From the NCBI GenBank assembly GCA_022799115.1, contig JAAWNT010000001.1:124001-188000 (forward strand): 64,000 nt of DNA, written 5' to 3'. The translations under genes were made by a program, and so were the position numbers. The stretch is from Clostridiales bacterium (lineage in GTDB: Bacteria; Bacillota; Clostridia; Oscillospirales; Acutalibacteraceae). A model generated the notes under the pieces. The model did not search any database. It saw nothing but the letters and a program-made list of their open reading frames with translations, and was not told the DNA's origin. Shown here one piece after another: positions 1 to 7,575 of this stretch. Every line of letters starts with the position of its first letter. The stretch's first letter is position 1.

Positions 1-25
1 CAACCGGTTCGTTGATAATGGCCAT
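1..25 (-). CDS. Start of a further gene in the spore-coat/cortex-type operon (partial)
   Basis: Only the first eight codons are inside the window (M-A-I-I-N-E-P-V), so no function can be given. The ATG shares its A with the TAA stop of the upstream gene (TAATG overlap). An AGGAGGTG ribosome binding site lies in the last codons of that gene, at about 31-38. This arrangement implies translational coupling in one operon with the two upstream genes. Confidence 0.55.
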
Positions 26-1434
26 TACCACACCTCCTGATCGAAGTCATTCATCCCATATCTCAGGTTTTGGCCTGGATACTGAGCAAATCGGGGCGTC
101 CGAGCAAAGCGCAGCTCGCCCACATCGCCAGCCAGCATCTTTTTAGTAGCCGCATTGATCTGTCCATTGCTCTGCAGATGACAGAACTTTTGGAATTGCA
201 TCACCGCCCGCCGGGTTATGACTCCGTATTGTCCATTGACCGGAGGGTGAACCATGCCTGGCGTTGCGTCCGCTACTGTGTTAAGCTGCGTCTGTAAATC
301 CCGCACAGTAGCGGCTGGAGCCGGGCTGGTCTGGTAGGGGAAGAGTTCCCCCCGGCTGAGAACGGTGGATGATATCCCTGCATATGCATCATAAATTGCG
401 TCCCAGGTTGTAGCGCCGACTTCCCCGGTTTCCGGTAATCCAGATCGCCGCTGGAACGCGACCACCGCATTTTTTGTAGCCGCGTCAAAGGTACCGTTAA
501 CTGTAAGCGGGGGAATCTCCGGAGTAAATTCAGCAAGGACCGCCAGCATAAATTGCAAATGGGAAACCTTTTGGCCACTGTTGCCCTCGACAATGGCATC
601 TGGATAGGCCCAGGAAATCCCGGTAAAGGTTTGCCCTTCTGAGTTTAACTCCGCCAAGCGCCGGACTCCTACATATAGCTGAACCAATTGATACCAAGTA
701 CCTTTGCCTACAACCCCATCCACAGCCAGCCCAAAAATCTCCTGGAATTTTTGTACCGCCGCCAACGTGGTGGCTCCAAATACGCCGTCTACCGGGTAGA
801 TCTTCGGGATCGCGGGATAGTTTTGAGAAATGCGGTTTAATGAAGTCTGAATCACCGTCACATTGGGTCCTATGTCGCCTTCCCGCAGAGGTGTTCCGGG
901 GTAAGATGCCGTTATATTTTGAATGGGTGTATCATATACCAATTCTATGTTATCTCCATAATAAGTTTGAAGAATTTCAAAGGGAGTATATCCCTGCTGC
1001 GCCAACTCTTCGGATCCCCACTGGCTGAGACCTTCGCAGGTAACCGTGGTGCCGTTGCAGAAGGACGCGAATAAGGGTTCCACAAATCCCTGACGCCGGA
1101 TATAATCGTTGAATAGCTCATCCACCAGTTGGCTGATGTCCTCGAAGATATTCCTGCCATTAACAAACGCCTGGTCGTAAGCGGTGGAATTTGTAATATC
1201 AAAGCTGTATCCGCGGCTGCGATAATATTCCGTATACACACGGTTTAACGCATAGGAAACCTGAGCCAGTATGTTGGCCCGCACGGCGTTTTCATTCCAT
1301 GTGGGATAAATCTCGCTGGAAGCGACATTTTTGATGTAATCAGAAAAGGTAACGGTTACATTGGAGGCCGGGCTGGCTGGTGTGCCTAAATGCACAATGA
1401 TTTGTTCCGGTATAATGGGCGTTACGGTGGGCAC
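25..1434 (-). CDS. SpoIID-like peptidoglycan-binding protein with three PG_binding_1 repeats
   Basis: A 469-residue protein. Residues about 35-170 resemble the SpoIID/LytB domain: a Ser-Glu-Ile-Tyr-Pro segment, then ALNRVYTEYYRSRGY, an ITNSTAYDQAF stretch and the late GLSQWG...GYTPFEILQTYYG motif. Three PG_binding_1 repeats follow at about 179-255, 278-353 and 374-436. SpoIID proteins are lytic transglycosylases acting on septal peptidoglycan during engulfment, and PG_binding_1 repeats anchor spore cortex hydrolases. No signal peptide is visible, so it may act on the cytoplasmic side or in the mother cell. It follows the 129-residue gene after 12 bases and is coupled to a third gene by TAATG. 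Substrate and catalytic competence are inference; the SpoIID-type fold is fairly clear. Confidence 0.75.
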   Translation of the reverse strand: MPTVTPIIPEQIIVHLGTPASPASNVTVTFSDYIKNVASSEIYPTWNENAVRANILAQVSYALNRVYTEYYRSRGYSFDITNSTAYDQAFVNGRNIFEDISQLVDELFNDYIRRQGFVEPLFASFCNGTTVTCEGLSQWGSEELAQQGYTPFEILQTYYGDNIELVYDTPIQNITASYPGTPLREGDIGPNVTVIQTSLNRISQNYPAIPKIYPVDGVFGATTLAAVQKFQEIFGLAVDGVVGKGTWYQLVQLYVGVRRLAELNSEGQTFTGISWAYPDAIVEGNSGQKVSHLQFMLAVLAEFTPEIPPLTVNGTFDAATKNAVVAFQRRSGLPETGEVGATTWDAIYDAYAGISSTVLSRGELFPYQTSPAPAATVRDLQTQLNTVADATPGMVHPPVNGQYGVITRRAVMQFQKFCHLQSNGQINAATKKMLAGDVGELRFARTPRFAQYPGQNLRYGMNDFDQEVW

Positions 1435-1446
1435 GCGCTTCCCTCC

Positions 1447-1836
1447 TTATAGATTCTGTGGCGGTATGTCAAAGATTTCGGTTTGATTCCAGATTTCCGG
1501 CGCTTCATCCAACGGAATCAGCTGAAAATTTTGAGTAGACACCGTATCGGGGAAAATTTGCACGTCGTTGACAATTATTCGTTCATACAAGGGATGTTCC
1601 GCAGTCACGTCTACCAGGGAAAAAGGCTGTCCTCTGGATGGCGCCAGGCTTTCTTCTAAGGCGGGGGTTGGGACAGTAAGCGGTTGCGTTTTCCCGCTCT
1701 CGTCGGTAATCCAGACAGCCAGCAGCTCCGTCAATCCTTCCGGCGACTTCTGGGTGACTGTGACAGTGGCATCCTCTACAGGTATGTTTGCATCCGAGGT
1801 AAAAACGCGGGCAACCAAAAATCCCTGTGAGGGCAT
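1447..1836 (-). CDS. Small carboxypeptidase-regulatory/transthyretin-like beta-sandwich protein
   Basis: A 129-residue protein with no signal peptide or membrane segment. Residues 5-75 have the pattern of carboxypeptidase-regulatory or transthyretin-like domains: ARVFTSDANIPVEDATVTV, then a variable loop and a W-I-T-D-E-S-G-K-T turn. The remainder is beta-strand-rich and ends in a Pro/Asn-rich tail. It is the first gene of the operon, with a GGAGGAAG ribosome binding site, and lies 12 bases upstream of the SpoIID-like gene. In Clostridia such proteins sit beside peptidoglycan-binding proteins thought to act in spores. A spore structural or adaptor role is inference from the neighbour only. 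Confidence 0.6.
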   Translation of the reverse strand: MPSQGFLVARVFTSDANIPVEDATVTVTQKSPEGLTELLAVWITDESGKTQPLTVPTPALEESLAPSRGQPFSLVDVTAEHPLYERIIVNDVQIFPDTVSTQNFQLIPLDEAPEIWNQTEIFDIPPQNL

Positions 1837-1999
1837 AGGATCTTCCTCCTTTCGCAGGTATCCCTATATAGATATGTGCCAACAAACGCGCTATGACAGG
1901 ATTCCCTCTCCGTCTTTGAAATAAATGGATGGAAGGAGGGTCGTTGGACAATACCAAGGCCAACACAAACGGTAAATATTTACATATGTAATCTAGGAA

Positions 2000-2051
2000 G
2001 AAATGATAAAAGGCCGGACGCCGCCAAAGGGCGTCCGGCCTTTTATCATTT
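2000..2051. terminator. Bidirectional terminator formed by a 23-bp perfect inverted repeat
   Basis: Arms at 2000-2022 and 2029-2051 are exact reverse complements: GAAATGATAAAAGGCCGGAC, then GCC. The loop is GCCAAA. The GC-rich core is flanked by A-tract/T-tract arms, so it gives an intrinsic terminator read from either strand. It lies between the tRNA cluster terminator and the spore-type operon, both on the minus strand. Confidence 0.75.
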
Positions 2052-2120
2052 CTGGAATTCTCCTGAAAACTTTGTTGACCAAAAGTTGACCAATAGCAGG
2101 AGTTATCCAATCATTGAACA

Positions 2121-2157
2121 AAATAAAAAACCCAGCAACCGGCATGGTTACTGGGTT
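2121..2157 (-). terminator. Intrinsic terminator of the tRNA cluster
   Basis: On the minus strand AACCCAGTAACC pairs with GGTTGCTGGGTT across a five-base loop (ATGCC) and is followed by TTTTATTTTG. It starts a few bases past the CCA end of tRNA-Thr. Confidence 0.85.
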
Positions 2158-2163
2158 TTCTAT

Positions 2164-2239
2164 TGGAGCTGCTAACCAGATTCGAACTGGTGACCTCGTC
2201 CTTACCAAGGACGTGCTCTGCCTACTGAGCCATAGCAGC
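2164..2239 (-). tRNA. tRNA-Thr (GGU)
   Basis: A 76-base cloverleaf including an encoded CCA. The acceptor stem is GCTGCTA/TAGCAGC with discriminator U. The anticodon stem CGTCC/GGACG holds loop TTGGTAA, giving anticodon GGU. The T-arm carries GGTCACCAGTTCGAATCTGG. It is last of three tRNA genes read Trp-Asp-Thr, separated by 3-4 bases. Confidence 0.95.
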
Positions 2240-2242
2240 AAA

Positions 2243-2319
2243 TGGCGACCCGGAACGGGCTCGAACCGTCGACCTCTAGCGTGACAGGCTAGCGTTCTAA
2301 CCAGCTGAACTACCGGGCC
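2243..2319 (-). tRNA. tRNA-Asp (GUC)
   Basis: A 77-base cloverleaf with encoded CCA. The acceptor stem is GGCCCGG/CCGGGTC with discriminator G. The anticodon loop CTGTCAC gives GUC, and the T-loop has the GGTTCGAGC core. It is the middle gene of the three-tRNA cluster, co-transcribed on the minus strand. Confidence 0.95.
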
Positions 2320-2323
2320 ATCT

Positions 2324-2399
2324 TGGCAGGGGCAGAAGGACTTGAACCCTCGGCACGTGGTTTTGGAGACCACTGCTCTACCAGCTGAGCTATACCCCT
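2324..2399 (-). tRNA. tRNA-Trp (CCA)
   Basis: A 76-base cloverleaf with encoded CCA. The acceptor stem is AGGGGTA/TGCCCCT with discriminator G. The anticodon stem GTGGT/ACCAC holds loop CTCCAAA, giving anticodon CCA. It is the first gene of the cluster. Confidence 0.95.
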
Positions 2400-2490
2400 A
2401 ACTCTGCAAACTCAAAAGGTGAGGCGCGGTTATTATAATACCATCAAGCTCTGTTTCTGTCAAGATATTTTTTAATTTTTCTCTATGGTT

Positions 2491-3873
2491 TTACAAAAAA
2501 ATTGTTTTTTCCAATAGCATCAGATCGTTTACGATTTCATCGGTATGCATTCCCCGGGATCCTTTGACTAAAATTGCGTCTCCTGGTTGGAGCTGTTCCT
2601 TGAGATAGGCAAACGCTTCGCCGTTGGAAGCGCATACTTCCACAGCGACGCCCTGCTCCATAGCGCCCCGGGCGATGGCCTCCGCTCTGGGGCCCACGCT
2701 GATTAAAAGATCCACCCCCATCTGGGCGCACAACTGTCCTAACTGATAGTGAGCCTGTTCTGATTGATCGCCCAATTCCAGCATATCTGCCAACACCGCG
2801 ATTTTTCGTCCGGTTTTCTGCACCTGGGCCAGCACGCTAAGACCGCTTTTGGCGGAATCGGGGCTGGCGTTATAAGAATCGTCAATCAGGGTGAAATGAG
2901 TCATCCGGTGAATTTGCTGGCGCATAGCCGCATTCTGATAACACAGAAGCCCTTTCTGTATGGACTCTGGTGAAAGCCCCAGATCCGTGGCTACTGCAAT
3001 AGCCGCCAAAGCGTTGAGCACATGATGCTCACCGATGGCGGGTATCACCATCTGCCGAGCGCCGTTCGGCCCCTGTAAGGAAAACCAAGTCCGTTCTCCG
3101 TCGCTCTCCACCTGTTTGGCCTGGTAATTGCAATCCTGTTTGATCCCGTAACCTATGGTACGAACCGGGAGTTTACCCATCATCTCCGCCAAAAGCGGAT
3201 CATCCACATTCAGGTACAGCGTCCCCTGTTCTCCAAATTGATCCATAATATGAAGTTTTTCAGCGCGGATGTTCTCCTGTGTTTTCAGCTGTTCAATGTG
3301 GGATATCCCAATATTTGTGAGAATTGCGTAGTCGGGCCGGGCGATCGCGCTTAGTTTGGACATCTCTCCAAACTGGCTCATTCCCATTTCAATCACCGCC
3401 GCCTGATGCTCTTTCTCCAGCTGAAACATGGTCAGCGGCAGGCCGATCTGGCTGTTAAAGTTTCCCGCGGTCTTCATCACCCGCTTCTCTACCGATAGGG
3501 CGGCGGCCACCATCTCCTTGGTGCTGGTTTTGCCCACGCTTCCGGTGATACCCACCACCGGAATGGTAAACAATCCGCGGTAGGCGGCCGCAATGTCTTG
3601 CAGCGCTTGCAAGGTATCATCCACGCGGATCCATACCTTATCTCCCTGGGCTGCGTCCTGCTCCTGGGTGAGCACTGCAGCCGCGCCCGCCTTAAATGCG
3701 GAATCAATAAAACGGTGAGCATTTACCTTTTCTCCCACAATGGGTACAAATAACGAACCGGGGGCTATTTCGCGGCTGTTGATGCTCACTGAGGTAACGC
3801 AATCTTTGGAATTTCCGCAAAGCAAACGTCCCCCCGACCAGCGAACAAGATCCTCAATCATGATCGGTTGCAT
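2491..3873 (-). CDS. murF: UDP-N-acetylmuramoyl-tripeptide:D-Ala-D-Ala ligase MurF
   Basis: A 460-residue cytoplasmic Mur ligase. It adds D-Ala-D-Ala to UDP-MurNAc-tripeptide with ATP, the last soluble step of peptidoglycan precursor synthesis. Visible are the N-terminal substrate domain with SVSINSREI and PGSLFVPIVGEKVNAH, the ATP loop GITGSVGKTSTKE near residue 110, a central domain with the EMGMSQFGEM motif, and a C-terminal domain with LIDDSYNASPDS. I chose the ATG at 3873, one base after the murE stop and just behind an AAAGGA site. A longer frame reading back into murE is not needed. It is coupled to murE. Length and motifs are normal for the family. Confidence 0.95.
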   Translation of the reverse strand: MQPIMIEDLVRWSGGRLLCGNSKDCVTSVSINSREIAPGSLFVPIVGEKVNAHRFIDSAFKAGAAAVLTQEQDAAQGDKVWIRVDDTLQALQDIAAAYRGLFTIPVVGITGSVGKTSTKEMVAAALSVEKRVMKTAGNFNSQIGLPLTMFQLEKEHQAAVIEMGMSQFGEMSKLSAIARPDYAILTNIGISHIEQLKTQENIRAEKLHIMDQFGEQGTLYLNVDDPLLAEMMGKLPVRTIGYGIKQDCNYQAKQVESDGERTWFSLQGPNGARQMVIPAIGEHHVLNALAAIAVATDLGLSPESIQKGLLCYQNAAMRQQIHRMTHFTLIDDSYNASPDSAKSGLSVLAQVQKTGRKIAVLADMLELGDQSEQAHYQLGQLCAQMGVDLLISVGPRAEAIARGAMEQGVAVEVCASNGEAFAYLKEQLQPGDAILVKGSRGMHTDEIVNDLMLLEKTIFL

Positions 3874-3874
3874 G

Positions 3875-5365
3875 TCATCCGTCCTTTCTTTGTGGCTGGG
3901 AAAGGATTTCCGCCACCACAACCCGCTCGTCAAAAGGCAGTTTGCGGCCGTTTTTCTCCTGATAATCCTCATGGCCCTTACCGGCCAGCACCACAATATC
4001 CCCGGGCTGGGCATGATCCATACAGTACCGGATCGCCTCTTTCCGGTCCGGAATAACCACATATTCCCCATTCGTTTTGGCCATACCGGTTTTTATATCT
4101 TCGATGATCTCCATCACGTCTTCGTTACGGGAATTGTCCTCAGTGATTACCGTTAAGTCCGCCAGACGACCCGAGATTTCTCCCATCTCGTATCGGCGGG
4201 ACCGAGCCCTATTTCCTCCCGCGCCAAACATACAAACCAAACGGGAAGGCTGATATTCCCGCAGGGTGGTGAGGATGTTCTCCATACTCATCGCATTGTG
4301 GGCGTAGTCGATGAGCAGCGTATATTCCCCAGGTACCGGTACCGCCTCAACCCGGCCTTTCACCTTTACCTCGTTGAGCCCTTCTAAAATATGCTGCCGG
4401 GTAACTGGAAAATGGCGGCAAACCGCAATGGCGGACAGTGCGTTATAGGCGCTGAATTTTCCGGGAATGTCCACATCCACTGAAAGCTCCATCGCGCCGT
4501 GCACGTCAAAATGCGCGCCAAGATATCCGGGACGGGAGATGAGATGTTCATTCTCACCCCTTAGCTGCGCTTCAGAGGAAAAGCCGAAGGTTTCCAGCGC
4601 GCAGGTGTGGCCTTTTATAATTTCGCGCCAGCTTAAATCATCGCTGTTGACAAGTCCCAGCTTACAGGCGCGAAAGAGCATACGTTTGCATTCCAGGTAT
4701 TCTTGGAGGCTTGCGTGCTCGTTTTCTCCAATATGATCGGGTGAAAAATTGGTGAACACCCCGTAGTCATATAAAAATCCCGCGGTGCGATGCCATTTCA
4801 ACCCCAAGGATGACGCTTCAATGACGGCGCAGCCGCAGCCTTCATCCGCCATCTGTTTGAGATATTTCTGAATCTCATAGGATTCTGGGGTGGTATTGCT
4901 GGTTTTTATGGTAGCTTCCCCGATCACCACCCCCAGCGTTCCGATAAGGCCTGTCTTAACTCCGCCCTTTTCCAGAATCTTTTTAATCATACAGGAAACG
5001 GTGGTCTTGCCCTTGGTACCGGTAATCCCCACTGTTTTTAATCTGCGGGCGGGATGGCCAAAATATACCGCTGACATGCACGCCAAAGCATACCGGGTAT
5101 CCGCAACCGTAACCACGGTGGCCGGTACCGGATCGATCGGATGGGAGACAATTACTGCAACCGCGCCGTTTTGTACCGCCTGGGCCGCGAATTGGTGGCT
5201 ATCCACCTGAGAACCCACCAGACAGACAAACACACATCCAGGGATTACTTTCCTTGAATCATAAATGATATCGCTGATCTCCAGGTCTACATTTCCGGAT
5301 ATGCCGACGGAGGGCAATCCCTCCAATAATTGATGTAACAGCATCCTTTTTGCCTCCAAATTCAT
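3875..5365 (-). CDS. murE: UDP-N-acetylmuramoyl-L-alanyl-D-glutamate ligase MurE
   Basis: A 496-residue Mur ligase that adds the third stem-peptide residue, usually meso-diaminopimelate in Clostridia. It has the N-terminal SDIIYDSRKVIPG motif, the ATP loop GITGTKGKTT near residue 115, the SNTTPE substrate loop, and the ECKRMLF segment with the lysine normally carbamylated. It ends with the LAGKGHEDYQE motif. The specificity motif, DNPR in meso-DAP enzymes, reads Asp410-Asn-Ser-Arg413 here: the amino-acid-gripping Arg is kept and Pro is replaced by Ser. It is the first gene of the murE-murF unit, with a promoter at 5475-5504. Meso-DAP specificity is likely but not proven. Confidence 0.92.
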   Translation of the reverse strand: MNLEAKRMLLHQLLEGLPSVGISGNVDLEISDIIYDSRKVIPGCVFVCLVGSQVDSHQFAAQAVQNGAVAVIVSHPIDPVPATVVTVADTRYALACMSAVYFGHPARRLKTVGITGTKGKTTVSCMIKKILEKGGVKTGLIGTLGVVIGEATIKTSNTTPESYEIQKYLKQMADEGCGCAVIEASSLGLKWHRTAGFLYDYGVFTNFSPDHIGENEHASLQEYLECKRMLFRACKLGLVNSDDLSWREIIKGHTCALETFGFSSEAQLRGENEHLISRPGYLGAHFDVHGAMELSVDVDIPGKFSAYNALSAIAVCRHFPVTRQHILEGLNEVKVKGRVEAVPVPGEYTLLIDYAHNAMSMENILTTLREYQPSRLVCMFGAGGNRARSRRYEMGEISGRLADLTVITEDNSRNEDVMEIIEDIKTGMAKTNGEYVVIPDRKEAIRYCMDHAQPGDIVVLAGKGHEDYQEKNGRKLPFDERVVVAEILSQPQRKDG

Positions 5366-5474
5366 CCAGATTGTAATAGTATATGCCGAAGCGTTGGGAG
5401 TTATTATTGGGGAAAAACAGGCCAGCCCACCTCATGGGAATCAGAGCCCTTGAACCCCGCTTTCATACTGTTTT

Positions 5475-5504
5475 ATTTTACTCCATCAATGCTATGCTTT
5501 TCAA
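5475..5504 (-). promoter_or_regulatory. Sigma-A promoter for murE-murF
   Basis: On the minus strand TTGAAA (-35) and TAAAAT (-10) are separated by 18 bases, about 110 bases upstream of the murE start. Confidence 0.55.
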
Positions 5505-5593
5505 CCTTCTTTGTGGAAAATTTCCCCTGATCCCGACTCAAGGCCCCAGTAAGATAAAATGATCTCATACAGAGCATTTTCTGTGAAATTAAA

Positions 5594-5627
5594 ATCCCCT
5601 CTCGCATTCAAAGATGCAAGAGGGGAT
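5594..5627 (-). terminator. Intrinsic terminator after the DUF6120 gene
   Basis: ATCCCCTCTCGCAT and ATGCAAGAGGGGAT pair with one wobble or mismatch around a six-base loop. On the minus strand the stem is followed by TTTTAATTTC. Confidence 0.7.
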
Positions 5628-5698
5628 CCTGCTTGGCTCAAAGAGAAAGCCGTGAAGGGACCATATATGCTGAATTGCGCCCTTGGGTCGCTTACGCA

Positions 5699-6067
5699 TT
5701 AATAGACGTCCCAATATACCAAGGTGATATTGCTAGAGGCGTGGTAAAACAACAGATAAATCGCCAGCAAAAGTATAACAGCAAGCGAAAGAATAGAAAA
5801 AATGAGAATTTTCTTTTTCGTACGGGTCGCTATTCCCCGTTCTTGTGGTTCTAGGGTGTCCATAAAATTTTTAACAAAGGAAACGGGATCCCCCCAATAT
5901 TCTTTCAGGGTGGAGGATTCTGCATTGGAGGTATGTTCTAGGTATTCTCGAGCGCTGTCCTCCATGATGGAGTATAGTTTTTGTCGGTTCTTTTTGCTGC
6001 AATCAAGGAACTTTTTCACAGGTTTGATGTAATTCTTGATTTGTCTTTTCACATCTTTTCTATCCAT
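5699..6067 (-). CDS. DUF6120-like small membrane protein
   Basis: A 122-residue protein. Residues 1-75 are basic and helical (VKRQIKNYIKPVKKFLDCSKKNRQKLY, then an acidic helix and YWGDPVSFVKNFM). A single hydrophobic segment lies at about 87-108 (ILIFSILSLAVILLLAIYLLFY). This resembles the DUF1700/DUF6120 class of Firmicute proteins, with a cytosolic helical domain and one C-terminal membrane anchor. Those are often next to a PadR-type regulator; none is visible here. It has its own terminator and a modest ribosome binding site (GGACGGG). No function can be assigned. Confidence 0.6.
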   Translation of the reverse strand: MDRKDVKRQIKNYIKPVKKFLDCSKKNRQKLYSIMEDSAREYLEHTSNAESSTLKEYWGDPVSFVKNFMDTLEPQERGIATRTKKKILIFSILSLAVILLLAIYLLFYHASSNITLVYWDVY

Positions 6068-6189
6068 ATCCCGTCCAACCTTTTCAGTATTATTATATTT
6101 ATTATTTTATCACTTTATCATAAACCAAGGTTAGTTTTGTGATGTTTTTACACAATATCTTTTTCTTTCCTTTTCCCTCTCCTACATCA

Positions 6190-6225
6190 AAAAAGCGGAA
6201 AGGAATTCCTTCCTATCCGCTTTCT
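6190..6225 (-). terminator. Intrinsic terminator after the RHH gene
   Basis: On the minus strand GAAAGCGGATAGGAAGGAA pairs with the following TTCCTTTCCGCTTTTTT, giving a mostly paired stem with a T6 run. It lies about 90 bases past the stop of the ribbon-helix-helix gene. Confidence 0.65.
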
Positions 6226-6315
6226 AGTAAGCCCCTTATGAAATTTTTTTAGGAGAATTTGCGGTTACAAAGACGATATAAACGCCTGTTTCGTAAGGGT
6301 TTTGTTGACGCTTGC

Positions 6316-6504
6316 TCATCCTTTTTTATCGCTTGCCTTTTGAACTTCAACTCCATTTTTCCTTAATAAGTCTTCCAAAGCCTCATCCATTAGCCAACTT
6401 TTCGGTTGTTTTTTTATTTCTGATAATTCAAAGAAAGCCTTTAATATATTTTTATCGATTGACGTAGTAAATCTCTGCCTGTACTTAAGCTCATTGTATC
6501 CCAT
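6316..6504 (-). CDS. Ribbon-helix-helix DNA-binding protein (Arc/MetJ-like)
   Basis: A 62-residue protein starting MGYNELKYRQRFTTSIDKN. The short beta strand RQRFTTSI is followed by two helices (KNILKAFFELSEIKK and PKSWLMDEALEDLLRKN), the usual ribbon-helix-helix layout in which a dimer inserts the paired strand into DNA. The start at 6504 fits a GGGGTGA site five bases upstream. It is divergent from an HTH gene; the shared 138-base spacer carries a consensus promoter and three TATCTTAA sites. I infer autoregulation by this protein. No toxin-like partner is fused or adjacent on the same strand. Confidence 0.7.
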   Translation of the reverse strand: MGYNELKYRQRFTTSIDKNILKAFFELSEIKKQPKSWLMDEALEDLLRKNGVEVQKASDKKG

Positions 6505-6534
6505 ATCATTCACCCCATATATTTCTACAAAACT

Positions 6535-6563
6535 ATTGTATACGTTAAGATAACATGATACAA
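6535..6563 (-). promoter_or_regulatory. Sigma-A promoter of the RHH gene
   Basis: On the minus strand TTGTAT (-35) and TACAAT (-10) have a 17-base spacer, 31 bases upstream of the start codon. One TATCTTAA operator copy (6545-6552) lies inside the spacer. Confidence 0.75.
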
Positions 6564-6592
6564 TTGACATAAGGTATCTTAAGTTATCTTAA
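6545..6592. promoter_or_regulatory. Operator array: three TATCTTAA sites in the RHH/HTH divergent region
   Basis: TATCTTAA occurs at 6575-6582 and 6585-6592 in direct orientation, exactly 10 bp apart, and inverted at 6545-6552, exactly 30 bp from the second site. All three are on the same helical face. One lies in the RHH promoter spacer. The other two flank the -10 area of a TTGACA-bearing plus-strand promoter (-35 at 6564-6569). Tandem short sites at one-turn spacing are typical of RHH repressors; which of the two proteins binds is inference. Confidence 0.55.
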
Positions 6593-6642
6593 TACTGTTT
6601 GTATGGCGGCTTTTTATGTGTAGAGATATCAATAAGGAAACT

Positions 6643-6909
6643 ATGATGCAGTTAAAAAACATGCAAAAAAATTTGCTGTTATTTCGATTGGCAAAAGGGT
6701 GGTCTATACAAGAATTATCGCGAATATCAAAAATTAATGAAAAGATATTATTTGATATCGAAAATGGAAACGACTTTAACATTGAATTTCTACTTACATT
6801 ATGTCGTTTGTATAAGATAAAGCCTCACCAAATTTTTTCTGAAAAGCTTGATCCGCATTACAGGCAAATTTTATGTGAAACACCCCCAAAAAACATCAAA
6901 GTTCCTTAG
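6643..6909 (+). CDS. XRE-family helix-turn-helix regulator
   Basis: An 88-residue protein. Residues about 8-65 form an XRE/HTH_3 domain: NLLLFRLAKGWSIQELSRISKINEKILFDIENG, with the recognition helix around SRISKINEKIL, then LLTLCRLYKIKPHQIF. A short, uncharacterised tail follows. I start at the ATG at 6643 because AAGGAA lies four bases upstream; an upstream in-frame start at 6616 has no such site. It is divergent from the RHH gene and shares its operator region. Its codon use is AT-rich compared with the neighbouring murE, which may mean acquisition. The target is unknown. Confidence 0.7.
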   Translation: MMQLKNMQKNLLLFRLAKGWSIQELSRISKINEKILFDIENGNDFNIEFLLTLCRLYKIKPHQIFSEKLDPHYRQILCETPPKNIKVP

Positions 6910-7127
6910 AGATGTTTCATATCAGCAGGGCATCTATAACGACTGTATCTTGAATCGCTTCACTACTTGGATATTTCCTTCACTGTTAAAAACATAGCCC
7001 AGCAGAATTTTTTATATCCCCTTAGAGTTCAGGCTCTCCGTGTTGACTTTTCGACATACATCTTGACTTGCGCTTTTTCGGGATAATCGCCTATTTTACA
7101 CGATTTCAGCAGCTGTTGGTCCAATAT

Positions 7128-7174
7128 AAAAAACCGCATAAAACAACCAAAAAGGCTATTTCATGCGGTTTTTT
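7128..7174. terminator. Terminator of the CAU tRNA gene, bidirectional
   Basis: AAAAAACCGCAT and ATGCGGTTTTTT are perfect 12-bp inverted arms around a 23-base loop. They begin three bases past the CCA end of the tRNA on the minus strand. The 6910-7127 stretch between the HTH gene and this site shows no gene. Confidence 0.75.
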
Positions 7175-7176
7175 GA

Positions 7177-7253
7177 TGGTGGGCCATCAGGGACTCGAAC
7201 CCCGGACCAACCGGTTATGAGCCGGTAGCTCTAACCAACTGAGCTAATGGCCC
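7177..7253 (-). tRNA. tRNA with CAU anticodon (elongator Met or Ile2)
   Basis: A 77-base cloverleaf with encoded CCA. The acceptor stem is GGGCCAT/ATGGCCC with discriminator A. The anticodon stem ACCGG/CCGGT holds loop CTCATAA, giving CAU. The first acceptor pair is G-C, so it is not initiator-like. Elongator Met and lysidine-modified Ile2 cannot be separated safely by eye. Confidence 0.9.
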
Positions 7254-7575
7254 TTCTCAAATCGGCTCAATTATTATAGCATATACTCCTTCATTTCGCA
7301 ATGCTTTCCGTAAATATTATTCCAGTTCTTATTTTCTACTCCTGCGTTTATTGTGTTATGAAAAAGGCCTACTGTATCCCCAATGCCTTTATGAGAAGGT
7401 TTCTTGCCATGAACGTTTACCCAAAGAAAAATGAAAAAACGTTACTTTCATCCCAACGGATAAGGGATTCTTGTTCTACTTGATAGCTATCCTGTTAATA
7501 TAGGAGAAGAAACGAATTTATCCTACAATACATCAATGACGCAGAGGAGGCTTTCATAATAAATGTCTGGGCAGA
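7254..7575. other. Intergenic region without a supported gene
   Basis: No gene is supported between the tRNA and the tuf terminator. A 60-codon frame at 7301-7483 lacks a ribosome binding site and family resemblance. Confidence 0.5.

Larger units (their letters stand above)
1837..2163. other. Intergenic region with two terminators
   Basis: This 327-base stretch has no convincing gene. It holds the leader of the minus-strand spore-type operon (about 1837-1999), a 23-bp perfect inverted repeat at 2000-2051 and the terminator of the tRNA cluster at 2121-2157. No strong sigma-A promoter could be assigned to the operon at 1836, which would suit a sporulation sigma factor. No exact sigma-E/K/G consensus was found either. 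Confidence 0.5.
5366..5698. other. Intergenic region between murE and the DUF6120 gene
   Basis: 333 bases without a supported gene. It holds the murE leader, the murE promoter and the terminator of the upstream DUF6120 gene (5594-5627). The short plus-strand frame at 5633-5854 has no ribosome binding site and mostly overlaps the DUF6120 gene. Confidence 0.6.

Noticed and set aside
7301-7483. 60-codon frame between the CAU tRNA and tuf
   Set aside because: No ribosome binding site, no family resemblance, in an AT-rich intergenic region.
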